This document shows positions 32,769 through 42,538 of a stretch of 64,000 nt of DNA, in pieces. The notes beneath the pieces were generated by a model. It worked only from the letters and a program-made list of their open reading frames with translations. It was not told the origin of the DNA and ran no database searches. Made by a program: the position numbers and the translations under genes. The DNA comes from Micromonospora trifolii (GTDB lineage Bacteria; Actinomycetota; Actinomycetes; Mycobacteriales; Micromonosporaceae), in NCBI RefSeq assembly GCF_022229005.1, contig NZ_JAKKFD010000082.1, forward strand, positions 1 through 64,000. The letters are read 5' to 3'. The stretch's first letter is position 1, and every line of letters starts with the position of its first letter.

Positions 32769-32812
32769 ACCGGGCCCGAGGGTCGCTCAACCGAGCAACC
32801 CTCGGGCCCGGT
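32769..32812. terminator. Bidirectional hairpin between ppa and eccD
   Basis: accgggcccgagggt (32769-32783) pairs perfectly with its complement at 32798-32812; after one mismatch the stem continues for four more pairs to a four-base loop. It overlaps the eccD stop codon and follows ppa by 14 bases. Confidence 0.8.
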
Positions 32813-34190
32813 CGTACAGGTCGAGCACCGCGCAGGCGATCGGCACCACGGCGACCACCAGGGCCGTGTCGGTGAGGTCCGCGATCCTCCCGAGGTATGG
32901 CGAGACCGGCCGACGGGCGTACCCGGTGCCGCTGGCGACCGCCACCAGGGCCAGTGCCGCCCCGCCCAGGACCAGCACCAACCGCCCGGTCTCGTCGGCC
33001 CGGCCGACCAGCACCGCGCCCAGCGCCGCGTAGCCGGCCAGCCCGGCGAGCACCGTGGGCACCCGGTGTCGCAGCGCCACGAACAGCCGCGACCGCAGCA
33101 GCAGCACGGCCGAGGTGACCGCCACCAGCACCCGACCGGCAGTGCCACCGGCGACCACGAGTACGACAGCTGTGGCCACCACCAGCAGCGCGTGGCCGAT
33201 CAGCATTCCGGTGAGCATCTCCTCGGTGCGGATCACCGCGGCGAGCACCCGGCCCCGGTCCGGTAGATCCCGGACCCGCTCCGGCTCCTCAGCGGACGTG
33301 GCGGCCGGCAGGGTGATTGGCGGCAGCGGCAGCTTGCCCAGCCGGATGGCCAGCAGCGGGATCACGCCGACGGCGAAGACCAGTGCGCTGAGCAGCACCG
33401 CCGCCGTACCGGCCGTGGTCATCAGCAGCCCACCGAGCGCGGCCCCCGCGCCGATCAGGCCGACGGTGACACCCGCCACGAAGACCCGCAGCCGACTGGC
33501 CACCCCGAGGAGACCGATCAGCGCCACCAGCAGCAGCGCGACCGAGCCGGCCAGCAGTTCGGGGGCGCCCACCCAGCGGGCCGGCCCGATCGGCCCGACC
33601 GGGTCGCCGGAGCCGACGGCCAGGGCACCTGCCGTGAACGCGTAGGGCAGCGCGTAGCCGCCGAGCGTCGCCCCGGCGGTGCCGTCGCCGTTGGCGCGGG
33701 AGGCCACGCCGCCGGCGACTGTGAGCACCAGCGCCACCGCGACGGCCGCCAGCCAACCGGCCCGGTGCGTCGGGCCGCCGGCGAGCAGCGCGAGCAGTCC
33801 GACCGCGAGCGGTACGGCGGCACCGGCCAGACCGGCTGCCCGGGTGGCGGTGGGCGACCAGGCGCCGCCGCGGCGGCGAGCACCGTCGGCGATCGCCTCG
33901 ATGACGTCGTCGTACTCCAACTCGGGCCAGTGCGCGCGGGCCGGCACGAGGTGCAGCACCTCACCGTCGCGGACCCCCTGCGGCAGCAGCGCCTGTGCGG
34001 TCACCAGCAGCGCCCCGTCGGTGCGGCGGAGCACCCAACCGCCGTGCTGCTCGCCGTCGTCGGCCAGCCCGACGCCGGCGTGCCGGAGCAAGTCGGGCAG
34101 CAGTTCAGCCAGGGGCACCTGCTCCGGCAGGGCGACGTCCACCCGTCGTTGCGGCGCGCTGATGGTGACGCGTGCCAGCCCGGTAGTCAT
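32787..34190 (-). CDS. eccD: Type VII secretion integral membrane protein EccD
   Basis: 467 residues from ATG 34190. An N-terminal ubiquitin-like (YukD) domain of about 90 residues (ARVTISAPQRRVDVALPEQ, then GEVLHLVPAR) is followed by about eleven membrane helices, the layout of EccD/Snm4, the pore-forming component of type VII secretion. A cytoplasmic loop (PLPPITLPAATSAEEPERV) splits the membrane part. It is divergent from eccC with 101 bases between the starts, which should hold promoters for both. No other EccB- or EccE-like gene is visible nearby. Confidence 0.9.
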   Translation of the reverse strand: MTTGLARVTISAPQRRVDVALPEQVPLAELLPDLLRHAGVGLADDGEQHGGWVLRRTDGALLVTAQALLPQGVRDGEVLHLVPARAHWPELEYDDVIEAIADGARRRGGAWSPTATRAAGLAGAAVPLAVGLLALLAGGPTHRAGWLAAVAVALVLTVAGGVASRANGDGTAGATLGGYALPYAFTAGALAVGSGDPVGPIGPARWVGAPELLAGSVALLLVALIGLLGVASRLRVFVAGVTVGLIGAGAALGGLLMTTAGTAAVLLSALVFAVGVIPLLAIRLGKLPLPPITLPAATSAEEPERVRDLPDRGRVLAAVIRTEEMLTGMLIGHALLVVATAVVLVVAGGTAGRVLVAVTSAVLLLRSRLFVALRHRVPTVLAGLAGYAALGAVLVGRADETGRLVLVLGGAALALVAVASGTGYARRPVSPYLGRIADLTDTALVVAVVPIACAVLDLYDRARGLLG

Positions 34191-34291
34191 CGACTGGTCT
34201 CCATATCGACTGGGATCGGAGGCTGCGCGGACGACAGGACTTTACCTACCATGAGCCAGGCTCGGGTTACCCAGCGCTGTCAGGAGGCCGA

Positions 34292-37200
34292 GTGTCCACC
34301 GTCGTCATCAAGCGCCCACCGCGCCGACCAGCGCCGGAGATTCCCGCCGGTGAGCTGTCGGTCGACGCACCGCCGGAGATCCCCGTGGTGACCGGCGGGC
34401 GGTGGCAGCAGCTGCTCATGCTGCTGCCCATGCTCGGCGGCACTGTGGCGATGGCGATGATGTTCGGCCGGGGCGGCGGGGCCTACTCGTACGTGGTGGG
34501 CGGCATGTTCGGGCTCTCCTCGTTGGCGATGCTGGTGACGTCCTGGGGCAGCGCCTCCGGCACCCCGAAGAAGTCCGAGATGATGGCCGCCCGCAGGGAG
34601 TACCTACGCCACCTGGCCACGCTGCGGCGGCGGGTCCGGCGGACCGCGGGCCAGCAACGGGCCGGGCTCTACTACCGGCACCCGGATCCGGGCCGCCTCT
34701 GGTCGACTGTGGACAGCCACCGGGTCTGGGAGCGGCGCCCCGCCGACCCGGACTTCGCTGTGGTGCGGGTCGCCGTCGGGCCGCAGACACTGGCCACCCC
34801 ACTCGTCCCACCGGTCACCCGGCCGCTGGAGGAGCTGGAGCCGATGACCGCCGGCGCGCTACGCCGCTTCCTGGACGCGTACTCAGTGGTGCCGGACCTG
34901 CCGGTGGCGCTGTCGCTGCGCAGCTTCGCCCGGGTGCACGTACGCCCCGCCGGCCGCGGCCGGGCGACCACCCCGACCACCGGCGGGCCACCCACCGGCG
35001 ACCCGGCGGTACAGGCGCTGGTCCGGGCCGTGCTGACCCAGCTGGCGGTCTTCCACGCCCCCGACGAGCTGCTCGTGGCGGTCTGCGCCGGGCCGGAGCG
35101 CCGCGCCTGCTGGGAGTGGGTGAAGTGGCTCCCGCACGCCCACCACCCCGGCCGCACCGACGCGCTCGGCCCGATACGCCTGGTCACCAGCTCCGCCGCC
35201 GAGTTGGAGTCGCTGCTGGCCGACGTGCTGGCCACCCGGTCCCGGTTCAGCCCGGCCGGCCCGGCCACCGACGGCCCGCACGTGGTGGTGGTCCTCGACG
35301 GCGGCGACCTGACCGGTGCCAGTGACCTGACCGGCGACGGCGGCATCGACGCGGTGACAGTGCTGGACCTGGACACCCCACCGCCCCGACTGCTGGACCG
35401 GTACGCGCTGCTGCTGGAGTTGCACGGCCGACGGCTGCACTCGCGGTCGTCCGACGGGCACGCCGAGGTGGGCACCGCCGACCAGTTGGACCTGGCCGAC
35501 GCCGAGGCTGTCGCCCGACGGTTGGCGCCGCTGCGGCTCGCCGGCGCGGCCCGCGGACCGGACGCCCCACTCCAGGCCGACCTGGGCCTCCCCGAGTTGC
35601 TCGGTCTGGGTGACCCGGAGAGCTTCACTGCGGAACAGGGCTGGTTGCCGCGCTCGGCACGGGATCGACTGCGGGTGCCAATCGGAGTGGGCGCGGATGG
35701 CGGCGCCATCGAGCTGGACCTCAAGGAGTCCGCCCAGGACGGCATGGGTCCGCACGGCCTGCTCATCGGGGCGACCGGCTCCGGCAAGTCCGAGCTGCTC
35801 CGCACGCTGGTGCTGGGGCTCGCCGCCACGCACAGCTCCGAGCAGCTCAACTTCGTGCTCGTCGACTTCAAGGGTGGCGCGACCTTCACCTCGTTCGACC
35901 GGCTGCCGCACACCGCGGCCGTGATCACCAACCTGGCCGACGCGTTGCCCCTGGTCGACCGCATGGTGGACGCGATCAACGGGGAGTTGGTCCGCCGCCA
36001 GGAGTTGCTGCGGCGCGCCGGCAACTTCGCCAGCGTGCGCGACTACGAGCGGGCCCGGGCAGCCGGCAGCCCTTTGGCACCGCTGCCGTCGTTGCTGCTG
36101 ATCTGCGACGAATTCTCGGAGCTGCTCTCCGCAAAGCCCGACTTCATCGACCTGTTCGTGCAGATCGGTCGGCTGGGCCGCTCGCTCGGCGTGCACCTGC
36201 TGCTCGCCAGCCAACGCCTGGAGGAGGGCCGGCTCCGCGGGTTGGACACCCACCTCTCGTACCGGATCGGGTTGCGCACCTTCTCGGCGCTGGAGTCCCG
36301 GACGGTGCTCGGCGTGGCCGACGCGCACGAGCTGCCCCGCTCACCGGGCCACGGCTACCTGCGTGCCGGCACCGACCCGCTGGCCCGGTTCAAGGCCGCG
36401 TACGTCTCCGGTGCCGTCCGCCGTCGGGCCGCGCCGGGCGGCGTCGCCGCCGAGGGAGGCGCGCGGCTGCTCACCTTCACCACCCACGTCGTACCGGTGC
36501 CCGAGCCGGCCGTCCCGGTCGTGCCCGTCGTGGCGGACGAGGAGGGCGGCAGGACGCTGCTCGACCTGCTGGTGGACCGGCTCGTCGGGCAGGGCCCGCC
36601 GGCACACCAGGTCTGGCTTCCGCCGCTCGGCCAGCCGCCGGCCCTGGACGAGCTGCTCGGTCCGGTCGAGGTGCACCCGAAACGCGGGCTGACAGTGGGC
36701 AACCCGGAGTTGCACGGGGCACTCGGCGTGCCGATGGCGGTGGTGGACAAGCCGTTGGAGCAGCGCCGGGACCTGCTCTGGCTGGCGCTGGACGGCGCCG
36801 CCGGGCACGTAGCGGTGGTCGGTGCGCCGCAGAGCGGCAAGTCCACAGCCCTGCGCACGCTGATCTGCGCGCTGGCACTCACTCACACACCGGCAGAGGT
36901 GCAGGTCTACTGCCTCGACTTCGGCGGCGGCGGGTTGGCCGCGCTGCGCGACCTTCCGCACGTCGGCGGGGTGACCGGCCGCGCCGACCCGACCGCCGTA
37001 CGACGCACCGTCGGCGAGATGACCACCCTGCTGGTCGACCGGGAACGCCGCTTCGCAGAGCTGGGCGTGGAGTCGATGGCCGCGTACCGGCAGCGCCGAG
37101 CGGCAGCGGGGACGGCCAGTCAGCCGGGCGCCGACCCGTACGGCGACGTGTTCCTGGTGATCGACGGGTGGAGCACCATCCGCGGCGAGTACGACGACCT

Positions 37201-38272
37201 GGAGCCACTCGTCACCGACCTGGCCACCCGGGGTCTGTCGTACGGGGTGCACGTGGTCGCCACCGGGCTGCGCTGGATGGATTTCCGCCCGGCGATCCGG
37301 GACCTGTTCGGCTCCCGGCTGGAGCTGCGCCTCGGGGACCCGACCGACTCGCTGGTGGCCCGGCGCGCGGCCGCCAACGTTCCCGAGCGCTCCGGCCGAG
37401 GGGTGACAGCTGAGGGCCTGCACTTCCTCACCGCGCTGCCTCAGCTCGGTACCGGTGGAGACACCGCCGACCTGGTCAAGAGGGCCGCCGACGGGTGGGC
37501 GGGCGCTCCGGCGCCCCGGGTGCGGCTGCTCCCGCCGGTGCTGCCGTACGCCGATCTGGACCTCACCTCGACGACCGGGCTGCGGCTGCCGATCGGGATC
37601 GCGGAGGCGGACCTGCGTCCGGTGCTGCTCGACTTCGCCACCGAGCCACACTTCGTCGTCTTCGGGGACTCGGAGTGCGGCAAGTCGTCGTTCCTGCGCG
37701 CGCTGGCCACGTCGATCATCACGCGGTTCACTCCCGAGCAGGCCCGGGTGATCCTCGTCGACTACCGGCGCAGCCTGCTCGGTGCCATCGAGACGCCACA
37801 CCTGATCGGGTACGGCACCGCGGCGGCACACACCGCCGACCTGGTCGAGTCGGCCGCCGGTTACCTGGAGCGGCGGGCTCCCGGGCCGGAGGTCACCCCG
37901 CAGCAGCTGCGGGACCGGTCCTGGTGGTCCGGGCCGGAGCTGTTCGTGCTGGTGGACGACTACGACCTGGTGGCGGCGGGGCCGGCGAACCCGTTGCGCG
38001 CGCTGGAGGACCACCTGCCGCACGCCCGGGACATCGGGCTGCACCTGGTGCTGGCCCGCCGGTCCGGTGGGGCGAGCAGAGCCCAGTACGAGCCGATCGT
38101 GCAGCGCCTGCGGGAGCTGTCCACCGCCGGCCTGGTGATGGCGGGCAGCCCCGAGGAGGGGGCACTCGTCGGGCCGGTGCGACCCGGACCGCTGCCGCCG
38201 GGGCGTGGTCGGCTGGTCACCCGGCGGGAGGGCGTACGCCTCGTTCAGCTGGCGCAACTGCCGCCGCAATGA
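34292..38272 (+). CDS. eccC: Type VII secretion ATPase EccC (fused EccCa-EccCb)
   Basis: 1326 residues from GTG 34292, after GGAGG. Two membrane helices lie at about 38-58 and 65-85. Three FtsK/SpoIIIE ATPase domains follow, with P-loops GATGSGKSE (493-501), GAPQSGKST (844-852) and GDSECGKSS (1125-1133). The first has Walker B LLLICDEFSE with catalytic Glu; the second and third have LVIDGWS and VLVDDYD, without it, as usual in EccC where domains two and three regulate. It is the motor that recognises and exports WXG100-type substrates. No substrate gene is adjacent. Confidence 0.94.
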   Translation: MSTVVIKRPPRRPAPEIPAGELSVDAPPEIPVVTGGRWQQLLMLLPMLGGTVAMAMMFGRGGGAYSYVVGGMFGLSSLAMLVTSWGSASGTPKKSEMMAARREYLRHLATLRRRVRRTAGQQRAGLYYRHPDPGRLWSTVDSHRVWERRPADPDFAVVRVAVGPQTLATPLVPPVTRPLEELEPMTAGALRRFLDAYSVVPDLPVALSLRSFARVHVRPAGRGRATTPTTGGPPTGDPAVQALVRAVLTQLAVFHAPDELLVAVCAGPERRACWEWVKWLPHAHHPGRTDALGPIRLVTSSAAELESLLADVLATRSRFSPAGPATDGPHVVVVLDGGDLTGASDLTGDGGIDAVTVLDLDTPPPRLLDRYALLLELHGRRLHSRSSDGHAEVGTADQLDLADAEAVARRLAPLRLAGAARGPDAPLQADLGLPELLGLGDPESFTAEQGWLPRSARDRLRVPIGVGADGGAIELDLKESAQDGMGPHGLLIGATGSGKSELLRTLVLGLAATHSSEQLNFVLVDFKGGATFTSFDRLPHTAAVITNLADALPLVDRMVDAINGELVRRQELLRRAGNFASVRDYERARAAGSPLAPLPSLLLICDEFSELLSAKPDFIDLFVQIGRLGRSLGVHLLLASQRLEEGRLRGLDTHLSYRIGLRTFSALESRTVLGVADAHELPRSPGHGYLRAGTDPLARFKAAYVSGAVRRRAAPGGVAAEGGARLLTFTTHVVPVPEPAVPVVPVVADEEGGRTLLDLLVDRLVGQGPPAHQVWLPPLGQPPALDELLGPVEVHPKRGLTVGNPELHGALGVPMAVVDKPLEQRRDLLWLALDGAAGHVAVVGAPQSGKSTALRTLICALALTHTPAEVQVYCLDFGGGGLAALRDLPHVGGVTGRADPTAVRRTVGEMTTLLVDRERRFAELGVESMAAYRQRRAAAGTASQPGADPYGDVFLVIDGWSTIRGEYDDLEPLVTDLATRGLSYGVHVVATGLRWMDFRPAIRDLFGSRLELRLGDPTDSLVARRAAANVPERSGRGVTAEGLHFLTALPQLGTGGDTADLVKRAADGWAGAPAPRVRLLPPVLPYADLDLTSTTGLRLPIGIAEADLRPVLLDFATEPHFVVFGDSECGKSSFLRALATSIITRFTPEQARVILVDYRRSLLGAIETPHLIGYGTAAAHTADLVESAAGYLERRAPGPEVTPQQLRDRSWWSGPELFVLVDDYDLVAAGPANPLRALEDHLPHARDIGLHLVLARRSGGASRAQYEPIVQRLRELSTAGLVMAGSPEEGALVGPVRPGPLPPGRGRLVTRREGVRLVQLAQLPPQ

Positions 38273-38346
38273 CCTGACTCGCCGGTTCTTCCCGTGACGG
38301 GTGGGGAAACCGGTAATCTCCGATCGTCATGGTTCCGTCGGGATGA

Positions 38347-39687
38347 ATGGCTGGGGATGTGACTGGGGTGCGGTACAGCGGTCCGTCAGCGGCCCGACGG
38401 GCGACCGGTCGGGCGCTGCTCGGCGTGGCCGCGGCGCTTGCCGTCGTGGCCCCGACCGCGGCAGCCGTGCCCGTCGCCGCGTCCACCAACGGTGGACAGC
38501 TCGCCGGCGCGCCGATGGCGTTCGCCCCCGGTGACGCCGTGGCCCGCACCGATCAGGTCCGCGACGAGCAGTGGCAGCTCGACGAGTTGCAGGCCGAGAC
38601 GGCGTGGCGCAGCTCGACCGGCCGGGGCGTGACGGTGGCGGTGATCGACTCCGGAGTGGACGGCAACCACCCCGACCTGGTCGGCCAGGTGTTGCCCGGC
38701 AAGGACCTGGTCGGCCCCGGTGGCGCGCCAGGCCCGGATCCGGTGGGTCACGGCACCACTGTCGCCGGCCTGATCGCCGGGCGCAACGACGACAAGCGGG
38801 GTGTGGTCGGCCTGGCGCCGGACGCCCGGATCCTGCCGGTCCGTGTGCTGGACGAGGAGAACCGGTACGACGACGCGCTGATCGTGGCCCAGGGGGTCCG
38901 CTGGGCTGTCGACAACGGCGCCCGCGTGATCAACCTGTCGCTGGGCGGCAGCGGCGACAGCCCGGCCCTGGCCGCGGCCCTGGACTACGCGTTCGTGCGG
39001 GACGTTGTCGTGATCGCCTGCACCGGCAACCTGGCCACCTCCACCAGCACCAAGGTCTGGTACCCGGCTCGGGAGCCAGGTGTGATCGCGGTGTCCGGTC
39101 TCGAACGCAGCAGCGACAACATGTGGTCCGGCTCGATCACCGGCCGGGCGACGGTGCTCACCGCTCCCGCCAGCGGGTTGGTCGGCGCCAAGCCTCCCGG
39201 CGGGTACTGGCGGGTGCAGGGCACCAGCTTCGCCGCACCACTGGTGGCGGCGACCGCCGCACTGGTCCGGTCCCGCTATCCGCAGATGCCAGCGGGTGAG
39301 GTGGTCAACCGGTTGTTGGCCACCGCCCGGGACCTGGGCCCCACCGGGCGGGACGACCGCTTCGGGTACGGGGTGGTCGACCCGGTGGCCGCGTTGACCG
39401 CTCAGGTGCCGCCGGTGACCGCCAACCCGCTGGACGACCAGACGTCGCCGGGCGTGACCGGTTTCGGTCCGGCGCCCGGCTCGGTCGACGACGATCCGGT
39501 GGCCGGTGCCGGTGCCGATCCTCTCGGTCTCGCCGCATCCGGTCAGCAGAGCCGCTGGACGGCTCGGGCGGCGGGCGGTCAGGACACCTCAGCTCCGCAG
39601 CAACTGTGGACCACTGTCGTGCTCCTCGTCGCTCTGGTCTGCGGTGCGTCCCTGATGGTGCGCCGGCTGCGTCAGCGGACCCGTTGA
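38347..39687 (+). CDS. mycP: Type VII secretion-associated serine protease mycosin
   Basis: 446 residues from ATG 38347. A signal peptide (about 20-45) is followed by a subtilisin domain with Asp101 (AVIDSGVDGNHPDL), His135 (GHGTTVAGL), oxyanion Asn228 and Ser294 (GTSFAAPLVAA). A Pro/Gly linker and one C-terminal helix (about 420-440) ending in basic residues anchor it outside the cell membrane, as in mycobacterial mycosins, which stabilise the ESX membrane complex. It follows eccC by 75 bases, where TAATCT could be a -10 element. Confidence 0.93.
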   Translation: MAGDVTGVRYSGPSAARRATGRALLGVAAALAVVAPTAAAVPVAASTNGGQLAGAPMAFAPGDAVARTDQVRDEQWQLDELQAETAWRSSTGRGVTVAVIDSGVDGNHPDLVGQVLPGKDLVGPGGAPGPDPVGHGTTVAGLIAGRNDDKRGVVGLAPDARILPVRVLDEENRYDDALIVAQGVRWAVDNGARVINLSLGGSGDSPALAAALDYAFVRDVVVIACTGNLATSTSTKVWYPAREPGVIAVSGLERSSDNMWSGSITGRATVLTAPASGLVGAKPPGGYWRVQGTSFAAPLVAATAALVRSRYPQMPAGEVVNRLLATARDLGPTGRDDRFGYGVVDPVAALTAQVPPVTANPLDDQTSPGVTGFGPAPGSVDDDPVAGAGADPLGLAASGQQSRWTARAAGGQDTSAPQQLWTTVVLLVALVCGASLMVRRLRQRTR

Positions 39688-39739
39688 TCAACGCCGACCG
39701 GCAGGCCTGAGCGGCTGCCCGGGCGGGTAGAACGGACCC

Positions 39740-40531
39740 ATGAGTACGCACCGGCCGCCCACCCTCGCCCGCACCGGCCAGCCGTCCTGGCGGCACCGCC
39801 GATTCGACAGGGATCGCGCGCTGGGTCTGCGGCTCACTCTCGCCGCGACGGCGGCGTTCCTGCTGCTGGTGCCGTTCGCGCTGCTCACACTGCTGGTGCT
39901 CGGCGCCTGGGCACCACTGCACCGGCTGGACACGGCGGTCACCGACGCGCTGCACGGCTACGCCCAGGATCACCCGGCCTGGGTCGTGCTGATGCGGGTC
40001 TGGACCGAGGTGTTCGCACCGATGCCGCTGCGCGCCGTCGCTCTGCTGCTGGTGGTCTGGCTGCTGCGCCGGGGGGCCCGCAGGCTGGCCCTCTGGGCGG
40101 CCACCACAATGGTCGTCGGCGGGTTGGTCGGTCCGCTGCTCAAGTTGCTGGTCGGCCGGGACCGGCCGGAGTTGTTGGACCCGGTGGCCCGGGCCGCCGG
40201 TTACTCGTTCCCCTCCGGGCACGCGTTGAACGCCACCCTGGCCGCCGGGGTGCTGCTGCTGGTGCTCCTGCCGTACGTCGGGCGGGGGGCGGCGCGGGCC
40301 GCGCTCTGGGTGGCGGCGGTCCTGCTCACAGTGGTGACCGGGCTGAGCAGGGTGACCCTCGGCGTGCACTTCACCAGCGACGTGGTGGGTGGGTGGCTGC
40401 TCGGTGTGGCGGTGGTCGCGGCCACCACCGCCGCGTTCACCAGTTGGCGGGCACACACCGGTCTTCGACCGGTCCGGCCGACCCGCGACGGCGTCGCTCC
40501 TGAGGTCGAGCGGCACCCGGGAGCGGCCTGA
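39740..40531 (+). CDS. PAP2-superfamily lipid phosphatase
   Basis: 263 residues from ATG 39740. About six membrane helices carry the three PAP2 motifs: KLLVGRDRP (K-x6-RP), FPSGH, and SRVTLGVHFTSDV (SR-x5-H-x3-D). It should dephosphorylate a membrane lipid such as phosphatidic acid, phosphatidylglycerophosphate or undecaprenyl pyrophosphate with its active site at the outer face. It is followed 37 bases later by a second, distinct PAP2 gene. The N-terminal 30 residues are polar and basic. Confidence 0.9.
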   Translation: MSTHRPPTLARTGQPSWRHRRFDRDRALGLRLTLAATAAFLLLVPFALLTLLVLGAWAPLHRLDTAVTDALHGYAQDHPAWVVLMRVWTEVFAPMPLRAVALLLVVWLLRRGARRLALWAATTMVVGGLVGPLLKLLVGRDRPELLDPVARAAGYSFPSGHALNATLAAGVLLLVLLPYVGRGAARAALWVAAVLLTVVTGLSRVTLGVHFTSDVVGGWLLGVAVVAATTAAFTSWRAHTGLRPVRPTRDGVAPEVERHPGAA

Positions 40532-40568
40532 GGAGTGACGACGAGGTCGGCCGGGTACTGGCCGACCC

Positions 40569-41276
40569 ATGTCCGAGACCGCGCTCCAGATCGTCCGGCG
40601 GGTACTGCTGCCGGTGTCCCTCCTGCTCGGGCTCATGGTGCTGCTCGGGGTGCTGGTCACCCGGGTGTTCGCCAGGACCTGGCCGTTCACCGTGGAGGAC
40701 GCGGTGAACCGGGAACTGGCCGCCGACCGCACCGGCGACTGGAACAACGTCTCGCTGGTGTTCAGCACTCTGGCCAGCACCCAGATGATCGTCGTGGTCA
40801 CCGTGCTGGTGGCGTTGGCGCTGCGGCTCTGGCTGAAGCGTTGGCGCGAGCCGCTGTTCCTGTGCGCGGCGGTGACCGCCCAGGCGCTGGTGTTCCTGCT
40901 GACCACGCTGGCGATCGACAGGCGGCGGCCTGCGGTCGAGCACATGGACGTCTCGCCACCCACGTCGAGCTTTCCGTCCGGGCACACCTCGGCGGCGGTG
41001 GCGCTCTACGTCGGCATCGCCGTGCTGCTGGCGCTGCGGGCACGGAGCACCGGCGCGAAGGTGGCCTGGTGGACGCTGCTGCTGATGGTGCCGCTGGGCG
41101 TGGCGATGACCCGGATGTACCGGGGAATGCACCACCCGAGCGATGTGGTGGCGTCCTTCCTCAACGGCGGCACGTGCGTCGCGATCATGGCCCGTGCCGT
41201 GCTGGACCGAGGGCTGCGGTGGGGCCGGGCGAAGCTACCGACCGTCGGGCGTCGCCCCCTGCCGGCCCAGGGCTGA
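40569..41276 (+). CDS. Second PAP2-superfamily phosphatase
   Basis: 235 residues from ATG 40569. Six hydrophobic helices are present with motifs IDRRRP (in place of K-x6-RP, so the usual leading Lys is not obvious), SFPSGHTSA and TRMYRGMHHPSDV. The last two carry the catalytic histidines and aspartate. It is probably co-transcribed with the preceding PAP2 gene but is not a recent duplicate, since only the motifs match. Substrate unknown; undecaprenyl pyrophosphate or a phosphatidyl lipid is plausible. Confidence 0.88.
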   Translation: MSETALQIVRRVLLPVSLLLGLMVLLGVLVTRVFARTWPFTVEDAVNRELAADRTGDWNNVSLVFSTLASTQMIVVVTVLVALALRLWLKRWREPLFLCAAVTAQALVFLLTTLAIDRRRPAVEHMDVSPPTSSFPSGHTSAAVALYVGIAVLLALRARSTGAKVAWWTLLLMVPLGVAMTRMYRGMHHPSDVVASFLNGGTCVAIMARAVLDRGLRWGRAKLPTVGRRPLPAQG

Positions 41277-41296
41277 GCCGACCCTCGCAGCGACGC

Positions 41297-42475
41297 TCAG
41301 GTGCACTCGCCGGTGGCGACCTGCCGGTTGCGTTCGGCCCCGGCCAACGCCACCGGGCGGGCCTCGGCCGCCGTCACCGCGAAGCCGGTGTTCGGGTCGT
41401 CGGACGCCGCCGCGAAGATCACGCCAAGCACCAGGCCGTTGGCGGAGAGCAGCGGACCGCCCGAGTTGCCGCTGCGCACCAGCGCCCGGATCGTGTAGAT
41501 CTCCCGGGTCACCTCGCTGGACGAGTAGATGTCCGGGCCCTTGATCCGGTCGACGTCCCGGACCCGCGCCGACTGCGCGTTGTACGGGCCGTCGAGCGGG
41601 AAGCCGAGCACGATGGCGTCGGAGCCGCTGCCCGCGTTGCCGGCGGCGAACCGCAGGGACGGCCCGGGCAGCCCGGGCACGAGCAGCACCGCCAGATCCC
41701 GGTTCGGGTCGTAGACCACCACCTTGCCGTCGTACCGCTCGCCGCCCAACTCCACGGCCACCGAGCGGGTGCCGGCCACCACGTGCGCGTTGGTCATCAC
41801 CCGGTCGTCCGCGTACACGAAGCCGGAACCCTCGATCCGGCGTGAGCAGCTGGGCGCGGAGCCGAGCACCTTGACGACCGACTGCTGACCGCTGACCACC
41901 ACCTGCGAACCGGCCAGCGCCGGGTCCGGCGGGTCGACCTGCCGGGCCCGGGTGGGCGCGAGGTCACCGAAGACGTCCGGGAACCCGTCGGTGTCGACGG
42001 TGTCCTCCAGCGCCGTGGACAGCTGGTGGGCCTGCTCCGGCAGGACCTGGTTGACCACCGTTATCAACGCGCTGTTGCGGACCGAGGCGGCGAGCCAGGG
42101 CACCGAGGACGAGCCGAGCGGCACGGCGACCAGCCAGGCGAGCAGGAGCACCGCGAACAGCGAGACGAACGCCCCACCGACGTCGTCGGCCCGTTTGCCC
42201 ACGTCGCTGGTGATCGTCTTGCGCAGGTGCGAGCCGAGCCAACCGGCGAGCGCCTGCCCGACCACCGCCAGCCCGAAGATGGCCACCAGCGAGATCAGCA
42301 CGCGGGTGCCGGCGTCCACGAACTGTCTGGCGAACAGCGGCCCGAGCTGGAGACCCAGCAGTAGACCCAGGAAGAAGCCGGACAACGACGTGACGCCGAT
42401 GACGAAACCCTGGCGGTATCCGCTGATCGCGAACACGAGCATGAGCAGCAGCAGGACGAGATCCACGACGGACAC
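41297..42475 (-). CDS. MarP-like membrane serine protease (CvpA domain plus trypsin fold)
   Basis: 392 residues from GTG 42475. Four N-terminal helices (about 2-20, 25-45, 57-78, 101-122) form a CvpA/colicin-V-production domain. The extracytoplasmic protease has the triad His231 (TNAHVVAG), Asp260 (NRDLAVL) and Ser338 (SGNSGGP). In mycobacteria the homologue MarP protects against acid and oxidative stress by processing a peptidoglycan hydrolase; the conserved Cys pair probably gives redox control. It is transcribed after nth-tlpA-nudix, a neighbourhood shared with other actinobacteria. Confidence 0.92.
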   Translation of the reverse strand: MSVVDLVLLLLMLVFAISGYRQGFVIGVTSLSGFFLGLLLGLQLGPLFARQFVDAGTRVLISLVAIFGLAVVGQALAGWLGSHLRKTITSDVGKRADDVGGAFVSLFAVLLLAWLVAVPLGSSSVPWLAASVRNSALITVVNQVLPEQAHQLSTALEDTVDTDGFPDVFGDLAPTRARQVDPPDPALAGSQVVVSGQQSVVKVLGSAPSCSRRIEGSGFVYADDRVMTNAHVVAGTRSVAVELGGERYDGKVVVYDPNRDLAVLLVPGLPGPSLRFAAGNAGSGSDAIVLGFPLDGPYNAQSARVRDVDRIKGPDIYSSSEVTREIYTIRALVRSGNSGGPLLSANGLVLGVIFAAASDDPNTGFAVTAAEARPVALAGAERNRQVATGECT

Positions 42476-42538
42476 GGGTCAAGCGTACGGGCAGTGTGCC
42501 CGCCGGATGACCATCGCTTGCGGATGGTGACCGTGCGG

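Noticed and set aside
36341..38269. 642-codon open frame antisense to eccC
   Set aside because: Shadow of a gene with three recognisable P-loop domains; composition is typical of reversed GC-rich coding DNA.
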